DNA of 10,139 nucleotides from Bacteroidales bacterium UBA6360 (GTDB taxonomy: Bacteria; Bacteroidota; Bacteroidia; Bacteroidales; UBA932), in the NCBI GenBank assembly GCA_002440085.1, contig DJRM01000132.1:1-10139 (forward strand), written 5' to 3'. Shown here piece by piece: positions 7,694-10,139 of this stretch (position 1 is the stretch's first letter; the number at the start of each line of letters is the position of its first letter). The notes beneath the pieces are model-generated. The model had not been told where the DNA came from, did not search any database, and saw nothing but the letters and a program-made list of their open reading frames with translations. Made by a program: the position numbers and the translations under genes.

Positions 7694-7702
7694 TAAATTT
7701 GC
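7694..7702 (+). promoter_or_regulatory. -7 promoter element for the ATPase gene
   Basis: TAAATTTGC, a full match to TAnnTTTGC, followed by GCC-rich sequence. No TTG is seen 17-21 bases upstream. A start near 7709 gives a leader of about 50 bases before ATG 7758. Confidence 0.5.
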
Positions 7703-7757
7703 GGCCGAATGGAAGCCCGGGTGTCCGGCAGCCAGAAATACGATAAATTTGAAACAG

Positions 7758-8891
7758 ATGGACGAATCATTTGTGTTTGACAATTATGTGACGGGGCGCG
7801 CATTCGTCGGCAGGCGTTCAGACTGTACGGCGCTTGGAAACCTTGTCGCGAGTCATGAGAATGTGTGCATATACGGGGGGCCGAAGAGCGGGAAAACGTC
7901 TCTGATGCACCAGACCCTGATAAATCTTCAGACTTCCGGCGTCAGCGTTTCGGTGCCGATGTGCGACCTTTCAGGAGTGCGTACGGCCGGGGAGTTCGTC
8001 ACGGTTCTGGTATGTGCAGTAATGAAGCAGTTCTGTGATGGCCCTTCGGATTATGAGGGCTTTATCGGACATTATCTTGCGGGTACCAACTTCGGATTTG
8101 ACGAGACCCTATACGAAGATTTCGGAAAATTGGCAATTCTCCGTGGGGATGTTTCCGCTGCGGATATGACCTCTGCGCTCAGCCTTCCGTACAGTGTCGC
8201 GTCCGACCGCTCGTGCAGCATTTGTGTTGTTTTGGACGAGTTTCAGAATGTTTTGGAGATCAATGGCTTTGAATCCATTTTGAAAGAAATGGAACGGATT
8301 GCCACCGAAAATGCGGCTTCAGGAGCAAGCTATGTGTTCTGTGGCTCTGCCGTGAACGCGATGAAATGGATATTCGAGTATCGGAAATATTTCTTCCGCA
8401 ATGTGGCGGTCATCCCGATGTCACAGATCAGCGAACAGGATGTGATTGAGCACATTGTCGCCGGATTCCGCCCGACCGGGAAGGTGATAGAGAAGGATTT
8501 GATACAGATGCCTTATCGTGTGTTCCGCGGAAACATGTGGTATCTGAACCAGATGGCCTTTCTGTGCAACGCGCGCGCGATAGGATATATAAATGAGCGC
8601 ACGATTGCAGAGGCAGTGGAAACGGTTATTTCTCTCAATGTCCCGAGGTTCAGGATGATTGTCGGCGATCTGACAGTGTTTCAGCTGTCTTTTCTCAAGG
8701 CGGTGCTTCGCGGCGAGACCCGTTTCAGCGCATCGGACGTCATCGAAAAATATGACCTGCATTCCTCCGCGAACGTAAAGAGGGTTCGTGATGCGCTGAT
8801 GAAGAAGGAGATACTGACATTCACGGAGAAGGACGAGCCTGTGGTGATTGACCCTCTGTTTGAATACTGGTTCAGGCGGGAAATGCTGTGA
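7758..8891 (+). CDS. P-loop ATPase of the archaeal-type/STAND-like AAA family, function unknown
   Basis: 377-residue soluble ATPase. FVGRRSDCTAL at 16-26 is the usual lead-in of this family. The Walker A loop GGPKSGKTS lies at 40-48 (K46, T47), Walker B CVVLDEFQN at 156-164 (D160, catalytic E161), and a sensor-1-like strand VFCGSAVNAM at 193-202. Residues about 300-377 resemble a winged helix and end in DPLFEYWFRREM (365-376), the C-terminal pattern of archaeal-type ATPases (Pfam Arch_ATPase-like) common in Bacteroidales. There is no membrane segment or signal peptide. ATG 7758 is preferred over the in-frame TTG at 7749; the region before it is A-rich with no Shine-Dalgarno. It is transcribed divergently from the AsmA-like gene, and the rpsU promoter begins within 10 bases of its stop. 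No partner gene (nuclease, protease, transposition protein) is adjacent, so its job cannot be deduced here. Confidence 0.82.
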   Translation: MDESFVFDNYVTGRAFVGRRSDCTALGNLVASHENVCIYGGPKSGKTSLMHQTLINLQTSGVSVSVPMCDLSGVRTAGEFVTVLVCAVMKQFCDGPSDYEGFIGHYLAGTNFGFDETLYEDFGKLAILRGDVSAADMTSALSLPYSVASDRSCSICVVLDEFQNVLEINGFESILKEMERIATENAASGASYVFCGSAVNAMKWIFEYRKYFFRNVAVIPMSQISEQDVIEHIVAGFRPTGKVIEKDLIQMPYRVFRGNMWYLNQMAFLCNARAIGYINERTIAEAVETVISLNVPRFRMIVGDLTVFQLSFLKAVLRGETRFSASDVIEKYDLHSSANVKRVRDALMKKEILTFTEKDEPVVIDPLFEYWFRREML

Positions 8892-8898
8892 AAAATAT

Positions 8899-8929
8899 TT
8901 TGAAATAAGAATAATATTCGTATCTTTGC
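8899..8929 (+). promoter_or_regulatory. Promoter of rpsU
   Basis: TTTG at 8899-8902, 18 bases, then TATCTTTGC at 8921-8929, a good Bacteroidota -33/-7 pair. The -33 begins 7 bases past the ATPase stop. Transcription should start near 8936, giving a leader of about 25 bases that is largely the Shine-Dalgarno. Confidence 0.8.
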
Positions 8930-8942
8930 ACGCTCAAAAGAA

Positions 8943-8953
8943 AAAGGGGGTGA
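8943..8953 (+). promoter_or_regulatory. Strong Shine-Dalgarno sequence of rpsU
   Basis: AAAGGGGGTGA matches AAGGAGGTGA, the full complement of the 16S rRNA 3' end, apart from one A-to-G change that still allows a G-U pair. Seven bases separate it from the ATG at 8961, a normal spacing. It fixes the rpsU start and stands out because nearly all other genes in the window have none. Confidence 0.85.
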
Positions 8954-8960
8954 TTTACAA

Positions 8961-9155
8961 ATGATTATAGTACCTGTTAAGGAAGGCGAGAACATCGAGA
9001 AGGCACTCAAGAAGTTCAAGAGGAAATTCGAGAAGACCGGAGCAATCCGCGAGCTGCGTGCCAGAAGAGAGTTCGAGAAACCGTCCGTGAAGGCAAGGAA
9101 GGCGAAGATGAAGGCCATCTACGTTCAGCATCTGCAGCTTCAGGACGAGCAGTAA
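8961..9155 (+). CDS. rpsU: 30S ribosomal protein bS21
   Basis: 64-residue, highly basic small-subunit protein, full length for Bacteroidota S21. It opens with MIIVPVKEGENIEKALKKFKRKFEKTG split across the conserved N-terminal strand and first helix (residues 1-27), then RELRARREFEKPSVKARK (30-47) and a basic C-terminal helix. In Bacteroidota, bS21 with bS18 and bS6 holds the anti-Shine-Dalgarno tail of 16S rRNA in a pocket on the platform, which explains why most mRNAs there ignore it. The strong Shine-Dalgarno before this gene suggests feedback: ribosomes short of bS21 have a free anti-Shine-Dalgarno and should favour this mRNA. It has its own promoter and may be cotranscribed with rplU, 120 bases downstream, since no convincing terminator with a long T tract separates them. 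Confidence 0.97.
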   Translation: MIIVPVKEGENIEKALKKFKRKFEKTGAIRELRARREFEKPSVKARKAKMKAIYVQHLQLQDEQ

Positions 9156-9182
9156 TTGCAAATTTTATTTTATGGCTGACAA

Positions 9183-9257
9183 GCTCCACGAAGAGCCGGT
9201 GCAACGAGTCCGGCCGCTTGCAGTTGAAACGCGGAACCTGTCCGGGAGGGCAGTTCC
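9183..9257 (+). promoter_or_regulatory. Candidate structured mRNA leader upstream of rplU
   Basis: The GC-rich stretch in the 120-base rpsU-rplU gap can fold. GGAACCTGTCC at 9233-9243 pairs with GGGCAGTTCC at 9248-9257 to form ten pairs (one G-U) with a single bulged C9238 and a GGGA (GNRA) tetraloop. Upstream, GCCGG 9195-9199 pairs with CCGGC 9210-9214. The adjacent TGCAA 9200-9204 can pair with TTGCA 9218-9222, either as an alternative fold or as a pseudoknot. The main hairpin is followed by AAAATTTTATAAAA and the rplU ATG 18 bases later. There is no TAnnTTTG promoter in the gap, so it probably lies on an rpsU-rplU transcript. It could be an autoregulatory ribosomal-protein leader or a weak attenuator; I do not recognise a named family. 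Confidence 0.45.
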
Positions 9258-9275
9258 AAAATTTTATAAAACAAT

Positions 9276-9587
9276 ATGTACGCAATCGTAGAAATTGCAG
9301 GTCAGCAGTTTAAGGTTGAAGCTGGCAAAGAAATTTTCGTGAACCGTCTTGCGGAGGCTACAGGCACTGCAGTCGAGTTCAGCAAGGTGCTTCTTATCGA
9401 CAACGACGGTGACGTCAAGGTCGGTGCACCGTATGTGGAGGGCGCCGTTGTGAAGGCTACCGTCCTCGACGATTCCTGCAAGGGCAAGAAGGTTCTTGTC
9501 TTCAAGAAAAAACGTCGCAAGGGGTACCAGAAGTGCAATGGTCACCGTCAGTATCTTTCAAAAATCCAGATCAACGAGATCGCTTAA
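9276..9587 (+). CDS. rplU: 50S ribosomal protein bL21
   Basis: 103-residue large-subunit protein that binds 23S rRNA; length matches bacterial L21 exactly. Diagnostic segments are MYAIVEIAGQQFKVEAGKE at residues 1-19, the barrel strands ending in VKVGAPYVEGAVVKATVL (47-64), and the basic hairpin KGKKVLVFKKKRRKGYQKCNGHRQ (69-92), which includes the family's KRRKxYxxxxGHRQ signature. No Shine-Dalgarno precedes ATG 9276; the upstream 18 bases are A/T only except for one C. It is followed after 18 bases by rpmA, the universal rplU-rpmA pair, surely in one operon. Confidence 0.98.
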   Translation: MYAIVEIAGQQFKVEAGKEIFVNRLAEATGTAVEFSKVLLIDNDGDVKVGAPYVEGAVVKATVLDDSCKGKKVLVFKKKRRKGYQKCNGHRQYLSKIQINEIA

Positions 9588-9590
9588 TTT

Positions 9591-9597
9591 AGAGGAG
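9591..9597 (+). promoter_or_regulatory. Shine-Dalgarno-like sequence of rpmA
   Basis: AGAGGAG, eight bases before the ATG at 9606. With rpsU this is one of only two starts in the window with a recognisable Shine-Dalgarno, although it matches the anti-Shine-Dalgarno over fewer bases (AGGAG). Confidence 0.6.
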
Positions 9598-9605
9598 AAT
9601 CAATT

Positions 9606-9866
9606 ATGGCACATAAAAAAGGCGTCGGTAGTTCAAAGAACGGTCGTGAGTCAGAAAGCAAACGACTTGGCCTCAAGAAATTCGGTGATCAGGCTGTAAA
9701 GGCAGGCAACATCCTCGTACGTCAGAGAGGTACGGTTCATAATCCGGGTCTCAATGTCGGCATGGGTAGGGATCACACCCTTTACGCGCTGATTGACGGA
9801 AAGGTAAAGTTCTGCAAGAAGGCAGAGAACAAGTCATTCGTCTCGGTTGTTCCTTTTGAGAACTAA
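9606..9866 (+). CDS. rpmA: 50S ribosomal protein bL27
   Basis: 86-residue large-subunit protein whose N-terminal tail reaches toward the peptidyl-transferase centre. It opens MAHKKGVGSSKNGRESESKRLG (residues 1-22, given here only as the signature) and continues GNILVRQRGTVHNPGLNVGMG (34-54) and DHTLYALIDGKVKF (56-69), the full L27 signature. Met-Ala-His is followed directly by the mature sequence, so there is no cleavable N-terminal extension of the Firmicutes kind. It lies 18 bases after rplU, with a Shine-Dalgarno at 9591-9597, and is followed 27 bases after its stop by a hairpin terminator. In many Bacteroidales this pair is followed by serS, as here. Confidence 0.98.
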   Translation: MAHKKGVGSSKNGRESESKRLGLKKFGDQAVKAGNILVRQRGTVHNPGLNVGMGRDHTLYALIDGKVKFCKKAENKSFVSVVPFEN

Positions 9867-9892
9867 CTCGGGGATTGTATGCTTTGGAATAG

Positions 9893-9929
9893 TGGGTTGT
9901 TGCTCCGAGTTGAGTGACAACCCATTTTT
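9893..9929 (+). terminator. Intrinsic terminator after rpmA
   Basis: TGGGTTGT at 9893-9900 pairs perfectly with ACAACCCA at 9917-9924, extended by a T-G pair (9901/9916) and an inner CTC/GAG step (9903-9905 with 9912-9914), then TTTTT at 9925-9929. CTCGG at 9867-9871 could also pair with CCGAG at 9905-9909 in the hairpin loop, which would make a pseudoknot or a competing fold. Confidence 0.75.
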
Positions 9930-10056
9930 GAATTTTGTGAGAAAAAGCAATCTGCTGCGTTGGGCTTCGATAATTGAAATCCTCACAACCATCAGGTTGC
10001 TGCGGTATTCATCTGCACCATCCGCCTTGCATCTTATCTTTTTCTCATCAAAATTC
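9930..10056. repeat. 127-bp element with terminal inverted repeats (MITE-like candidate)
   Basis: The left end GAATTTTGTGAGAAAAAG (9930-9947) and the right end CTTTTTCTCATCAAAATTC (10038-10056) are reverse complements over 18 positions with one inserted base. The interior holds a TGCTGCG direct repeat (9953-9959, 9998-10004), a CAACC/GGTTG hairpin (9986-9999) and a second inverted copy of TTGTGAG (CTCACAA at 9982-9988). No flanking target-site duplication is visible. It starts directly after the rpmA terminator T tract and ends 39 bases before serS. Both strands are open across it without any recognisable protein. It could be a miniature transposable element, a dispersed intergenic repeat, or a structured serS leader. 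Confidence 0.5.
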
Positions 10057-10095
10057 TCTCAGAAATAATAAAGAAATGTTTTAAAATTTAGTGAT

Positions 10096-10139
10096 ATGCT
10101 TACACTTAAGTTGCTTCGTGAACAGCCGGAGTATGTGAT
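10096..10139 (+). CDS. serS: Seryl-tRNA synthetase, N-terminal fragment cut by the window edge
   Basis: ATG at 10096 opens 14 complete codons reading MLTLKLLREQPEYV before the window ends. This matches the start of Bacteroidales SerS, whose N-terminal tRNA-binding coiled-coil arm begins with MLTLKxIxExPExV. The position after rplU-rpmA supports it, as this order is common in the group. The enzyme charges tRNA-Ser with serine. The upstream sequence (TTAAAATTTAGTGAT) is A/T-rich with no Shine-Dalgarno, and I see no full TAnnTTTG promoter between the rpmA terminator and this start. The 229-base gap is mainly the terminator and the 127-bp inverted-repeat element. The call rests on a very short fragment plus context. 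Confidence 0.72.
   Translation, partial: MLTLKLLREQPEYV

Larger units (their letters stand above)
7649..7702. repeat. Inverted repeat formed by two divergent promoter elements
   Basis: GCAAATTTAG at 7649-7658 is the exact reverse complement of CTAAATTTGC at 7693-7702, with 34 AT-rich bases between. Each arm is a TAAATTTGC -7 element facing away from the centre, so the repeat marks both divergent promoters. The facing -33 regions would overlap in the 34-base spacer. Confidence 0.6.

Noticed and set aside
7744..7751. A second TAAATTTG close to the ATPase start
   Set aside because: It would place the transcript start at the ATG and has no TTG 17-21 bases upstream. The copy at 7694-7702 has the full TTTGC form and a normal leader.
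9233..9275. The pre-rplU hairpin as a full intrinsic terminator for rpsU
   Set aside because: Only four T residues follow, and they come after four A residues. The hairpin sits directly before rplU, which has no promoter after it. Partial attenuation remains possible.
9172..9291. A 39-codon open frame (MADKLHEEPVQRV...) between rpsU and rplU
   Set aside because: It has no Shine-Dalgarno and no recognised homologue, and it overlaps the rplU start out of frame. The same bases are better explained by RNA stems. A leader peptide cannot be fully excluded.
9847..10068. A 73-codon plus-strand frame and an overlapping open minus-strand frame downstream of rpmA
   Set aside because: The plus frame begins inside rpmA and runs through the terminator and the inverted-repeat element. 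The minus frame has no suitable start. Both look like accidental openness of the repeat.

Overview
The window looks like chromosomal DNA from a member of the Bacteroidota, most likely the order Bacteroidales. Several intergenic gaps carry the phylum's TAnnTTTGC promoter element. Most genes lack a Shine-Dalgarno sequence. The S21, L21, L27 and SerS proteins are of Bacteroidales type. The DNA is moderately GC-rich, and I cannot name a genus from it. There is no prophage, CRISPR array or IS transposase.

Layout: (1) 35-3665, plus strand: a SotB-like sugar efflux MFS transporter, then, behind its own promoter, a lipid A-type phosphoethanolamine transferase (EptA family) overlapping by 4 bp a YegS/DagK-type lipid kinase. 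(2) 3690-3870: a tRNA-Leu(TAG) with a good promoter and a strong hairpin terminator that probably works in both directions. (3) 7579-3869, minus strand: a very large AsmA-family envelope protein. (4) 7580-7757: a divergent intergenic region where two opposed TAAATTTGC elements form a 10-bp inverted repeat. (5) 7758-8891, plus: an orphan P-loop ATPase with a winged-helix-like end. (6) 8899-10139, plus: a translation cluster rpsU, rplU, rpmA and the first 14 codons of serS.

How the genes fit together: phosphoethanolamine transferases take their group from phosphatidylethanolamine and leave diacylglycerol, so the overlapping lipid kinase is well placed to recycle that by-product to phosphatidic acid. 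The neighbouring AsmA-like protein belongs to a family linked to phospholipid transfer between membranes, which makes 1297-7579 a small envelope-lipid neighbourhood, although asmA is transcribed in the opposite direction. The ribosomal cluster is ordinary in content but has three features worth checking: a near-perfect Shine-Dalgarno in front of rpsU, a folded candidate leader in front of rplU, and a 127-bp element with 18-19 bp terminal inverted repeats between the rpmA terminator and serS. I saw no clear new defence or mobile system. The best candidates for undescribed biology are the 127-bp element, the rplU leader and the ATPase.
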